In this document: one piece after another, positions 8,123-15,159 of the stretch
How the letters are laid out: every line of letters begins with the position of its first letter
How positions within the stretch are numbered: the stretch's first letter is position 1
NCBI GenBank assembly: GCA_001275005.1
Contig: JWZX01002792.1
Coordinates: forward strand, 1-24,864
Direction: 5' to 3'
DNA from: Chrysochromulina tobinii
Taxonomy: Eukaryota; Haptophyta; Prymnesiales; Chrysochromulinaceae
Length of the DNA: 24,864 bases
Made by a program: the position numbers and the translations under genes
The notes under the pieces: generated by a model
The model's database searches: none
What the model saw: only the letters and a program-made list of their open reading frames with translations
Told to the model about the DNA's origin: nothing

Positions 8123-9415
8123 CTAACTCGAAAATGCTGCGCGAAACAGGGGCGTTCCGCCCGCCGGGGGTGCTTCCGGATCGTCCTCGGACACGGCGAC
8201 GTCGATGTACGAGTCCGATGAGAGTCCGATGTGAGAGAAGCTGACCCACACGATGGGCGGCGGGAGTGCGGGCCGGAGCTCACCTGACCAGCGTGATGTC
8301 GCTGCAGCTGTTCCACACCTGCGCGGTCGCCTCGCAGTCGAGACGAAAGCCGAGCACGTACTTACCGGGCGGAAGGTTGGCGGGCACCTTGACGACGTCG
8401 CGGATGGCCATGTCGTGCCGGTTGCCCTGGCACCCGGGGCAGTGCGGCTCGAAGGCGGGCTTTTTCGAATGGCAGTAGTTGTCGCAGCGGCTGCAGTCGC
8501 TCCCCGGGGTGCCAGGGCACGGCACACAGGGTCCATCAACGAGGTCGTCTTCTCCTGGAAGGCACTTATTCGGCGTGCTGTCGGTGTCGTTCGGCCCGGG
8601 GATGCACCGGGGGCCGAGGCAGTCCGAGGGGATCGGGATCATCGCCCACATCGAGCCGACCGGCCAGACACCCTCGGTGACAAACGTACCCTTGACCGGG
8701 ACCATCGTCCCGTTCTTAAAATAGATCGCCTGCTTCTCAGTGACGAACTCGAGCGGGGTCTGCTGGAAGCACGCCTCAGAGAGCGACTGGTTAGTGTCCG
8801 CCTCTGCCCTGCAGAGCCGAAACTGGTACCCGCCCCCGTGACTTGCCACGTGACCTCAGCCTCGGTCCCGAGTGTCCATACTGGTGGCATGTGCGGAGCC
8901 GGCAGCGGCCTCAGCGTGGATCCTTTCATGCCATGGTGCGCAAACGTCGTGTTCGTGTAGTCGCCCGCCTCAGGCACCTCCTCGCCCCACGGCGTGCCGC
9001 CTGCCAGCCCGCACGCGTCAGCGGTGGGGGCGCGGCCTGGCGAGCGCCACGGGTTGTGTTTGTAGATGTCGTAGACTGAGTTGAACTCGCTGTCGCGGTT
9101 GACGGTCCGATATTGCTCGGCCAGAGTTCCATTCCCGCCCTTGCCGCACAGGTCAACGTTGCGTCGACCGTCAACGTGGGCGCATTCGTCGCACCCGAAG
9201 AAGCAACCCTGGGAGTACCAGAACGTGGCTTGCCCGTTGTGGCACTCGTCGCCGGTGATATTCGCACAGTCCGCGTTGTACGGCCAATCAACGGGTGTGT
9301 CGACGCCAACGAGGTAGTCGACTGAGTTCCTCGACCGAGGAGAGACGACCGTGCCGTGGCCGCGGGCGGCAACGGAGAGACTGACAGCAAGAGCTACATG
9401 GATGACTCCTTTCAT
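8123..9415 (-). pseudogene. LPMO-like (chitin-binding type-4 family) secreted protein, frame broken near 8845
   Basis: From ATG 9415 the product starts with a signal peptide (MKGVIHVALAVSLSVAARG). Predicted cleavage would expose His20 as the N-terminal residue (HGTVVSPRSRN), the classic first copper ligand of lytic polysaccharide monooxygenases. A second candidate ligand is in FAHHG (His160/161). A Cys-rich block (YSQGCFFGCDEC) and ACGLAGG lie between them. The C-terminal part lies in another frame from about 8849: SHGGGYQFRLC, PVGSMW, then PPGKYVLGFRLDCEATAQVWNSCSD, typical of the family end. The switch falls in GTCACG-TGGCAA-GTCACG, so a small deletion (1, 4 or 7 nt) there would explain it. 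Without a final splice the frame ends at 8280; with a 43-nt intron (8241-8283) it gains 39 residues ending FRAAFSS. Oxidative cleavage of a polysaccharide is inferred. The gene is divergent from the RING gene. Confidence 0.75.
8241..8283 (-). other. possible last intron of the LPMO-like gene (43 nt)
   Basis: On the minus strand CAG|GTGAGC is a consensus donor lying directly at the apparent stop. Acceptor GTGTGGGTCAG joins in phase to SFSHIGLSSDSYIDVAVSED and a new stop at 8123-8125. It is short compared with the other introns here, so the unspliced ending at 8280 remains possible. Confidence 0.45.
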
Positions 9416-9515
9416 TTCCTTAATGAGGCACAGTCAGTGCAATTCGGAGTGTCTGCCTCGTGTGTGTTCCGGCTCCCCGACGTTATGAACCTTCGTGGCC
9501 TGGAATTACGCAACG
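9416..9515. promoter_or_regulatory. shared divergent promoter region, about 100 bp
   Basis: The start codons of the LPMO-like gene (minus) and the RING gene (plus) are separated by only about 100 bp, so both promoters must lie here or overlap coding DNA. It includes CTTTCATTTCCTTAATGAG at the left end. No specific motif is recognised. Confidence 0.4.
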
Positions 9516-10265
9516 ATGGCCCGGTCTCCGCTCGGCGGCAAAAAGCCGAAGGTGTCGCCCGTGACGCGCGCGGCGTACGACGCCCGGTTCAAGAGGTTCG
9601 GCGTGCCCGGGATGGACGCGCTCGTTGCCGAGATGAGGGCGAAGGTCGCCGAGCGCGGCCTCCGCATCTCGCAGATGAACGGCGTCATCGGGCGGAGCAA
9701 GGGTGGCACCTTCTGGATCGACGGCGACCCGCGGCTCATCTTGCGCTTCCGCTTCTGGCAGTGGTGCATCGACCCGGCGAGCGTTGACTTGATGCCGCCG
9801 AAGGAGATCATATTCGGGGAGCTCGAGCGCAAGTACGAGCGGCACGGCCCCAACTGGGCACTTGTGACGCTCACGGCGGCGGACGGCGACTTCCCGGCGC
9901 AGCATGCGGGGCTGGCGAAGCAGCTACTCGAGGAGTTCAAGGCGACGCGCCCGACTACCGTGCATTCATTGCAACCTGTCCCTGCGCCACCATCGGCCCC
10001 AGCACCGGCTGGAGGTTTGATGCCAGCGTTTAGGCCTCTGACGCTCACCGACGTGGGTGACTTTACCGGCCGTGTGCACGACGAGGCGCCCGAATCGACC
10101 ATCGGTGGCCAGACCACGTGCATCGTGTGCATGGCGGGGCCCAAGTCGCACCTTGCGGTGCCGTGCGGCCATCAGCTCGCGTGCGAGCGCTGCACGGCCA
10201 ACATGAAGAATTGCCCGTACTGTCGCACGCCCGTACAGCTTTGGGTTATGCCACGGTTGGTGTAA
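9516..10265 (+). CDS. RING-finger (C3HC4) protein, probable E3 ubiquitin ligase
   Basis: The product is 249 residues from ATG 9516 (MARSPLGGKKPKVSP). The C-terminus is a clear RING finger of the zf-C3HC4_3 kind: CIVC at residues 202-205, then C.H after 11 residues, C..C, and CPYC, ending LWVMPRLV. All eight zinc ligands are present. Such C-terminal RINGs recruit E2 enzymes. The N-terminal 140 residues (for example FGVPGMDALVAEMRAKVAER and GTFWIDGDPRLILRFRFWQW) look folded and are strongly coding, but I do not recognise the domain. A Pro/Ala-rich linker (PVPAPPSAPAPAGG) joins the two. No membrane segment or signal is seen, so it is probably cytosolic or nuclear. A GTG-initiated extension to 9495 is possible but unlikely. 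Confidence 0.8.
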   Translation: MARSPLGGKKPKVSPVTRAAYDARFKRFGVPGMDALVAEMRAKVAERGLRISQMNGVIGRSKGGTFWIDGDPRLILRFRFWQWCIDPASVDLMPPKEIIFGELERKYERHGPNWALVTLTAADGDFPAQHAGLAKQLLEEFKATRPTTVHSLQPVPAPPSAPAPAGGLMPAFRPLTLTDVGDFTGRVHDEAPESTIGGQTTCIVCMAGPKSHLAVPCGHQLACERCTANMKNCPYCRTPVQLWVMPRLV

Positions 10266-10819
10266 TCTTGTTTTAATCTTGTATCGTCGAGAACGGTTTA
10301 CAATGTTACTTCACATGTGCGGCGCGGCATCTTGGCACGGGGCGCATAGTTGATAGTACGGGGATCTCGCCGGGGATGAATTTGGACGGACCGGACGGAA
10401 GGGCGGACGGTTCACCGACGGTTGAAGATGAGTGCTATTGGTTTTTCGCGGTGCTCCCGTTTGCGCTTTGGGTCCTTACGCAATTTACAATTTTTTCATC
10501 GCGAGCCGTTAACGAGGCGTGTACCGATCAGTGTACTCACCGCGCCTCCTCAACATTAACCTCAAGCTCAACACCGCCACCGGCGACGAGCACATGCCGG
10601 CGTCTAGCGCGGGGCCCCGGGGCCTGGGGTCACTGCGATCTTTCGTTTCGATAAAATTAAAAAACTTCTACTTATCACGAATCCGGAATCGGTTACATTC
10701 ACGAATCCGGAATCGGTTACATTCTGCCTCACGAAAAAGATAGTCGCCGGACAGTGGAGACAGTGCAACGGGCACTAAAGCCCGCGCCCCGCGGACCCGG
10801 AGCTCGAAATGGCGCTCTC
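10266..10819. other. intergenic region with a 24-bp tandem duplication
   Basis: No gene is recognised between the convergent RING and PCID2-like genes. It contains AT-richer patches (about 10266-10310 and 10650-10680) and a perfect tandem duplication at 10676-10723. A short plus-strand frame at 10519-10743 has no recognisable domain. Confidence 0.5.
10676..10723. repeat. perfect 24-bp tandem duplication
   Basis: Two identical 24-nt units (CACGAATCCGGAATCGGTTA + CATT) lie directly adjacent at 10676-10699 and 10700-10723. They sit about 100 bp past the stop of the minus-strand PCID2-like gene, probably in its 3' region. Confidence 0.9.
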
Positions 10820-12061
10820 CTAGCTTGCATTGACCTGCTTCAGGTCCGGAAAGGCATTCGTCTTGCCGACGACGAGCTTGCCGTGCTGGTGCGAGAGGTA
10901 GCCCTTGATGTATCCCTTGTAGATCAGGTTGGCGAGGACGCACTCGATCTCGTCGTGGTCGAGATTGACGCCTGTCGCGTCGAGACACCGCTTCAGCATG
11001 GCCACGTCCAGTTTGGTGGTGCCTTCCGGGTGCAGAGAGTAGACGCGACGGAAAAAGTTGCGGTATGCGATCGTCTTCGCTCGCTCGACGAGCAGGTACG
11101 AACCATGCCGTATGAAGAGATGCTGGTAATCATCGAGCTGGCGTTCGAAAAGGCGCAGGTCGCCGCGGTGCACCGCATGGCACAGCGGCACAAACTGAGG
11201 CAGGTCATACTTGGTGAGCAGCTCTTTCGATGCGAAGACGCCAAGCACGAGACGCACAGGTACCAGGTAGCGTAGGATGAGCCGTTTGTTCTTTTCGCTC
11301 GCGGCAGGGCAGTTCCTGAAGGCGAACGAGAGATGACCCTCCGCAACGCCGAATTGCGAGTTGAGTAGCGAGAGCCGCCCGACGAAGTAGTGATACGTGA
11401 CGAGCTGCGCCATTGGGAATGAGCGACCCATGAGCTCCTCTCCGTTAAGGGCTTTCGGGAAGCCCGGGCCGTCGACGGCTTTGATCAAATTCTTGCACAG
11501 GGTGAGTTTGTTGAGCTTGAAGTAGATCTTGAACAGGTTGTTGATCACGTGCAGGGTGCCCCACTTCTTGCTGACCTTCAGCTCTGCTCGGTCCGAGATG
11601 CAGATGGTGAACGACTTTTGCAGCACCCTCACCGCCTCCTCTTGCTTGGTGGTGATGTCGCCGCCTCCAGCCGCCGACTTTTTGAGCGTCGCGTCCGCGC
11701 GGACGGCCGCCATGCGCAGCAGCAGGTCGAGCCTATGCATCGCGGGCAGCGACCACGACGTGTCCTTCTCAAAGACCGAGTGGAACTTCGTGCACGCGCG
11801 CTCCTGGTGGCTGTACGCCTTGACATGGTCATTGCAGTGTATGGCCACGAGGCTGTCGAGTTGCTCGGCGAGCATCTCATCGTACGGACGATCGAGCACA
11901 GACGAGCTCAGCGCACGTACGTCGATGCGCCCGGCTGTGAGCTGCGCGATGAGCGCCGCGTTGCTCAGGTCGATCTGCTGCAACGCTTCGGCGAGTGCCT
12001 CGCCATCCTGCTGAGCTATCGCGCTGCCCACGGCGTGAACTACCTGCTGGACTGGGGCCAT
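10820..12061 (-). CDS. PCID2: PCI-domain protein, PCID2/Thp1-like (TREX-2 component)
   Basis: A single 413-residue frame starts at ATG 12061-12059. It is close to the usual length of PCID2/Thp1 and of the related CSN12. Family-like blocks include FTICISDRAELKVSKKWGTL, NNLFKIYFKLNKLTLCKNLI, TYHYFVGRLSLLNSQFGVAE, AFRNCPAASEKNKRLILRYL and PVRLVLG. The C-terminal winged-helix part of the PCI domain follows (VYSLHPEGTTKLDVAML, ECVLANLIYKGYIKGYLSHQ). In other eukaryotes this protein, with Sac3/GANP and Sem1, forms the nuclear TREX-2 complex that couples transcription to mRNA export. No intron is needed. CSN12, a COP9-associated paralogue, is the main alternative. It is divergent from the ciliary gene, with 298 bp between the start codons. 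Confidence 0.85.
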   Translation of the reverse strand: MAPVQQVVHAVGSAIAQQDGEALAEALQQIDLSNAALIAQLTAGRIDVRALSSSVLDRPYDEMLAEQLDSLVAIHCNDHVKAYSHQERACTKFHSVFEKDTSWSLPAMHRLDLLLRMAAVRADATLKKSAAGGGDITTKQEEAVRVLQKSFTICISDRAELKVSKKWGTLHVINNLFKIYFKLNKLTLCKNLIKAVDGPGFPKALNGEELMGRSFPMAQLVTYHYFVGRLSLLNSQFGVAEGHLSFAFRNCPAASEKNKRLILRYLVPVRLVLGVFASKELLTKYDLPQFVPLCHAVHRGDLRLFERQLDDYQHLFIRHGSYLLVERAKTIAYRNFFRRVYSLHPEGTTKLDVAMLKRCLDATGVNLDHDEIECVLANLIYKGYIKGYLSHQHGKLVVGKTNAFPDLKQVNAS

Positions 12062-12359
12062 CGATTACAGACCTCGCAGCCGGCACGATCGACTCCCGCT
12101 GGCTCGTGAGTCGCACAGCGCCTGGCACAGAGAGAGGTGACTCCGCAAATTGCGGTTCGCGCGTGTTGCTCGTGCCCGCGCCGTCATCGCGATTAGGCAG
12201 GCGACTTGGTACCGGTAGTACCTGTCAGAAGGGCAAGCACACACGCTCGAGTAGACGATCATGTGAAAGCTCCTGTGGGAAATTCCCGCGGGCGAGTCGT
12301 GCTCGCACGCTCGCGGCAGGTGAACCTTCCAACGCCTGTCGTCGGCCCGCCTTCGGAAG
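12062..12359. promoter_or_regulatory. divergent intergenic region between PCID2-like and CIMIP1-like genes
   Basis: The two start codons face away from each other across 298 bp, which must hold both promoters and 5' leaders. It is GC-rich, with no recognisable TATA box. A possible X-box or other ciliary motif was looked for by eye but not convincingly found. Confidence 0.4.
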
Positions 12360-13130
12360 ATGGGTGCAGATGGGCAGGTCAACTACGTGCACGAAGAGGC
12401 CCTTTGGAAGCAGCGGCTCGATACGGAGATGAAAGGCGCGCACGAGTGGTTCGATAACTGGGGCTTTCTGGCCAACAAGCCGCTGGGCGATCCACGAGGC
12501 TTCTCCTCCTCAGTCGCCAAATACACTTACGGTGCGAATGGCCCACATACCAAACGAAGGCGCGCGTAATCACACGTGCGAGCACGCGCCGCTATGCATT
12601 GTGCACACCAATGCTACCGCATGCGCCAGTCGCGCTCGCCACACACTCACCGTTTGGCTCTCGCGCTCGGATCTGTAACCTGGTGCACTACAGGCGGCAG
12701 CAAGTGGACAGTGAAACAGATTCGAGTGCCCGATGGCAGTAACGAGGGCCTCTCAGCTGCAGAGAGCGAGCAGAAATCGCGCAGGATGTTGAAGACCCTC
12801 GCTTGGGACACCAAGGTTGCCCACTTGGCAAAGCCGTGCGAGGCGCAGGGCGCCTACACCGGCATGCCGCTGGTGGTGTCAGACACATCGGGCGTCAAAG
12901 GCCGCGATGAGGCCCTGCTCATGCGCACGCACAAGTTCCACACGCTCGGCAACACCTGCAGGACAGCGGGTCTCGCTCCAACTCAAAAGTACCGTGCGCC
13001 GGTCGTCGATTCGCACGAGTACGGCTGGAGGGCTCCCTCGAACTGCCAGAAGGGCTCTGAGGTGTCGAAGCTGGAGCGCGCCCTCAAAGAAAACAATGGC
13101 ATCAAGAACCACCTCGCAAGGTTCAACTGA
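12360..13130 (+). CDS. ciliary microtubule inner protein 1-like (C20orf85 family), two exons
   Basis: Exon 1 (12360-12531) and exon 2 (12694-13130) give 202 residues. The N-terminus NYVHEEALWKQRLDTEMKGA followed by EWFDNWGFLANKP closely resembles the (E/D)..WK.RL..E......W...WGFL pattern of human C20orf85/CIMIP1. The C-terminus (HEYGWRAPSNC, then a Leu/Glu-rich helix KLERALKE) resembles the family's (G)WRS... end. The vertebrate protein lines the lumen of axonemal doublet microtubules, so the inferred role is flagellar doublet stabilisation in a flagellate alga. The middle (residues 60-150) is longer than in the human protein and not recognised. No signal peptide or membrane span is present. 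The assignment rests on remembered motif similarity, so it is moderately sure. Confidence 0.65.
12532..12693 (+). other. intron of the CIMIP1-like gene (162 nt)
   Basis: Donor GTGCGA follows the first base of a Gly codon; acceptor GGTGCACTACAG. Splicing in phase 1 joins VAKYTYG to GSKWTVKQIRVPDG. The unspliced frame would stop at 12569 after a basic tail. Confidence 0.8.
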
Positions 13131-13957
13131 TGTGCTCTCTACAGTACCGCCCTTTGAGGGCGTCTGAGCCGTCTTCCGTGCTGTGGCCCCGTTTCACTTC
13201 CCTCACCAACAGATGGGTAGCACAGGTACGTTCGAGTATGCATGCGCAATTGACTAGCCGGCGGCTGCGGGAGCCGCGCTCTCGGACGGTTTGATGATGC
13301 TGCCCCCGCCCCGGTCGCCAGTGTCGGCGAGCGTTGTGTCATTCACATATCAGTGATGCCTGGTGCGTGTGCGGCGCGGTCAGAGCCGCGACGGAGAGGC
13401 CTATAGGAGTATAGATCTGTGAGACTGTGACACCTTACCTCTGTCCAAGGTCCCTGTACTACGGAGGCGTCGAGGTGCACACCGCAGGGACTCTGCTCTC
13501 TGCGCACTGCGCGGCGCGTTCAGGGTATACCGTGTTTTAACACGGTATGTACCCTGCTACCTATACACTTATATATACGAATTTGGAATTAACGACTAAC
13601 ATACTTCCGAACCTTTATTAATCGAGCCTTATCGTAGCCCCCGACTTTGGACTTACACTTAGGGCCAAAAAGTGAATCTGTCGCGTCTTAGCACTTACTT
13701 ACTTACTTGTAGGTCCGTACGCCTCTTTCCCTCTTACCAGTCTTGTAGACGTCTTAGGACTTAGGGACGACGTAGGTCGTAGGCTCGTAGCGTGACGAAG
13801 CGTCCAACCAACGCGCAACGGCAACGCTCTCGAAAGCGCTCTCGAAGGCTGCAGTGGAGACTAGAGTTGGCTTGGCTTCCTAGACACAAACGATACGTTG
13901 AAAGATCAGGGGAAAGCGCCGCCTTGGCAGATTTCGTCGGAGACTTGTCCTTCCAGA
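13131..13957. other. intergenic region with hairpin and TTAC-rich stretch
   Basis: No gene is recognised. Base composition falls markedly between about 13540 and 13720 (TATATA, ACTTACTTACTTACTT at about 13693-13708, repeated CTTAGGAC/CTTAGGG-like words), unlike the GC-rich coding DNA. A strong hairpin is at 13521-13556. The last part is presumably the promoter and leader of the next gene; its frame is open back to 13898 but without an ATG before 13958. Confidence 0.5.
13521..13556. repeat. strong inverted repeat (hairpin)
   Basis: The left arm CAGGGTATACCGTGTT (13521-13536) pairs with AACACGGTAT (13539-13548) and, after a 2-nt bulge (GT), with ACCCTG (13551-13556). That gives 16 paired positions around a TT loop. 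It lies in a non-coding, AT-richer stretch between two plus-strand genes. Confidence 0.85.
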
Positions 13958-15013
13958 ATGGCGCAGATCGCCTCGCCGCTGAGCAGTTCCGATGAGCAGG
14001 CGACCGCGGCTACTGATCTGGTGGTTCGAACCATCGTGAGCATCGCCGTGTGCATCGTCCTGTCATGGCAGCTCACAGAGACCGTGTCATCGTCCCGCGC
14101 CGCCGCCAAGGAAAACATCAGCAACGACGCCGCCAAAGGAAACAGCTGCTGCTGCTGCTTCTCTGGCAACACTTCTCTTCAGTGGTTCTTGCTCATTCTG
14201 ATGCTGTTCTCCGTACTCGAGGGGCTGGTTGGGCTGTTTGCAGACTTGTTCCTAATTGGGCTAGTGGGAGATGCGGTGCCGGTTGCCAACGTACGCGCCG
14301 AGATCAGCATGAGCATCGCCCTCGGCCGGATAGGCGACGCGATCATCAGCTTGATGATCATGGGTCTCGGCGTGAGCTCGTGGAGCCGGCATTCTGCCAA
14401 GGTCGCCGTGGCGCTCGGCTTTGCGTCGTTGGTGACACGGCTGCTGCCTGCGCCGCTTGTGCTAGTTGCTGGCGTCAGCTGCTTGCAGCGCACACCTAAG
14501 GCCGCCGCAACTACCGAGAACGACGCCGCCCCGGGCTGCTGCCCCTGCTGCTCGCTGCGCTGCGCGCTCCGCCCGTTGCTCGCGCTCGCCATGCTCGAGA
14601 CGCTCTATGCGAGCCTTGCGAGCCGGGCGAGCCACGACGAGCGCTTCGTACATATGATGCATGCTTCGCAGGAGATGATGCTCGCGCAGGCCGACGAAAG
14701 CGACCGGCGCGCTGGGCGCACCGAGCCGGATCCGACGGTGCAGGTGCTCCAAATCATCCACCCGCAGCAGCTTCTTGAGCTCGCTCAGATGCAGCTTGGC
14801 GAGCTTGTCGAGCTTGGCGTGGTCCTCGCCTTGGGATTGAGCGGCCATCGGCATGGGCTGAAGCACGTGAGGCTACCTATCGTGGCGGCCTTCGTGCCCG
14901 GCCTGCCCACGCCCTTTGCGGTCGTCTTCTACTTCCTGCTCGAAACGCGGCAGACGAAGGGCGGGGGCGGCACGCTCCTGCCGCTGCACGGCGCTGCAGG
15001 GCGCGAGGAGTAA
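13958..15013 (+). CDS. multi-span membrane protein of unknown function
   Basis: The product is 351 residues from ATG 13958 (MAQIASPLSSSDEQ). Predicted spans are VVRTIVSIAVCIVLSW (about 22-40), a long segment LQWFLLILMLFSVLEGLVGL with its continuation (about 75-103), IISLMIMGLGV (about 129-140), VAVALGFASLVTRL with PAPLVLVAGV (about 149-173), and a C-terminal IVAAFVPGLPTPFAVVFYFL. Two cysteine clusters stand out: NSCCCCF (about 62-68) between spans 1 and 2, and CCPCCSLRC (about 194-202) after span 4. They could be palmitoylation or metal sites; this is inference. There is no match to a transporter or channel signature that I know. The region from about 220 to 300 is polar and may be cytosolic. 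The next gene starts 147 bp downstream on the same strand. Confidence 0.6.
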   Translation: MAQIASPLSSSDEQATAATDLVVRTIVSIAVCIVLSWQLTETVSSSRAAAKENISNDAAKGNSCCCCFSGNTSLQWFLLILMLFSVLEGLVGLFADLFLIGLVGDAVPVANVRAEISMSIALGRIGDAIISLMIMGLGVSSWSRHSAKVAVALGFASLVTRLLPAPLVLVAGVSCLQRTPKAAATTENDAAPGCCPCCSLRCALRPLLALAMLETLYASLASRASHDERFVHMMHASQEMMLAQADESDRRAGRTEPDPTVQVLQIIHPQQLLELAQMQLGELVELGVVLALGLSGHRHGLKHVRLPIVAAFVPGLPTPFAVVFYFLLETRQTKGGGGTLLPLHGAAGREE

Positions 15014-15159
15014 GAAGAGCGTGGACGCGGCCTTAGAGACGTGTGGGGACAGCTTCCTTCACTGTAGGTTTTCCTCCTTGTCATTTCAAAGAGCAGAGAT
15101 GACGAAACACTCTTCCATGACGGAGTTCGAGTTGCGCGGAGCCGCGGAGATTCACCAGA

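Noticed and set aside
10519-10743. 74-codon plus frame reading SPRLLNINLKLNTATGDEH
   Set aside because: Looks partly coding-like, but it runs into the tandem duplication, has no domain and no splice partner that I could find.
14462-14866. 134-codon minus-strand frame with a plausible helical stretch (KLHLSELKKLLRVDDL)
   Set aside because: It shares codon boundaries with the plus-strand membrane protein, whose hydrophobic segments continue on both sides, so it is probably a GC-driven shadow. Some doubt remains.
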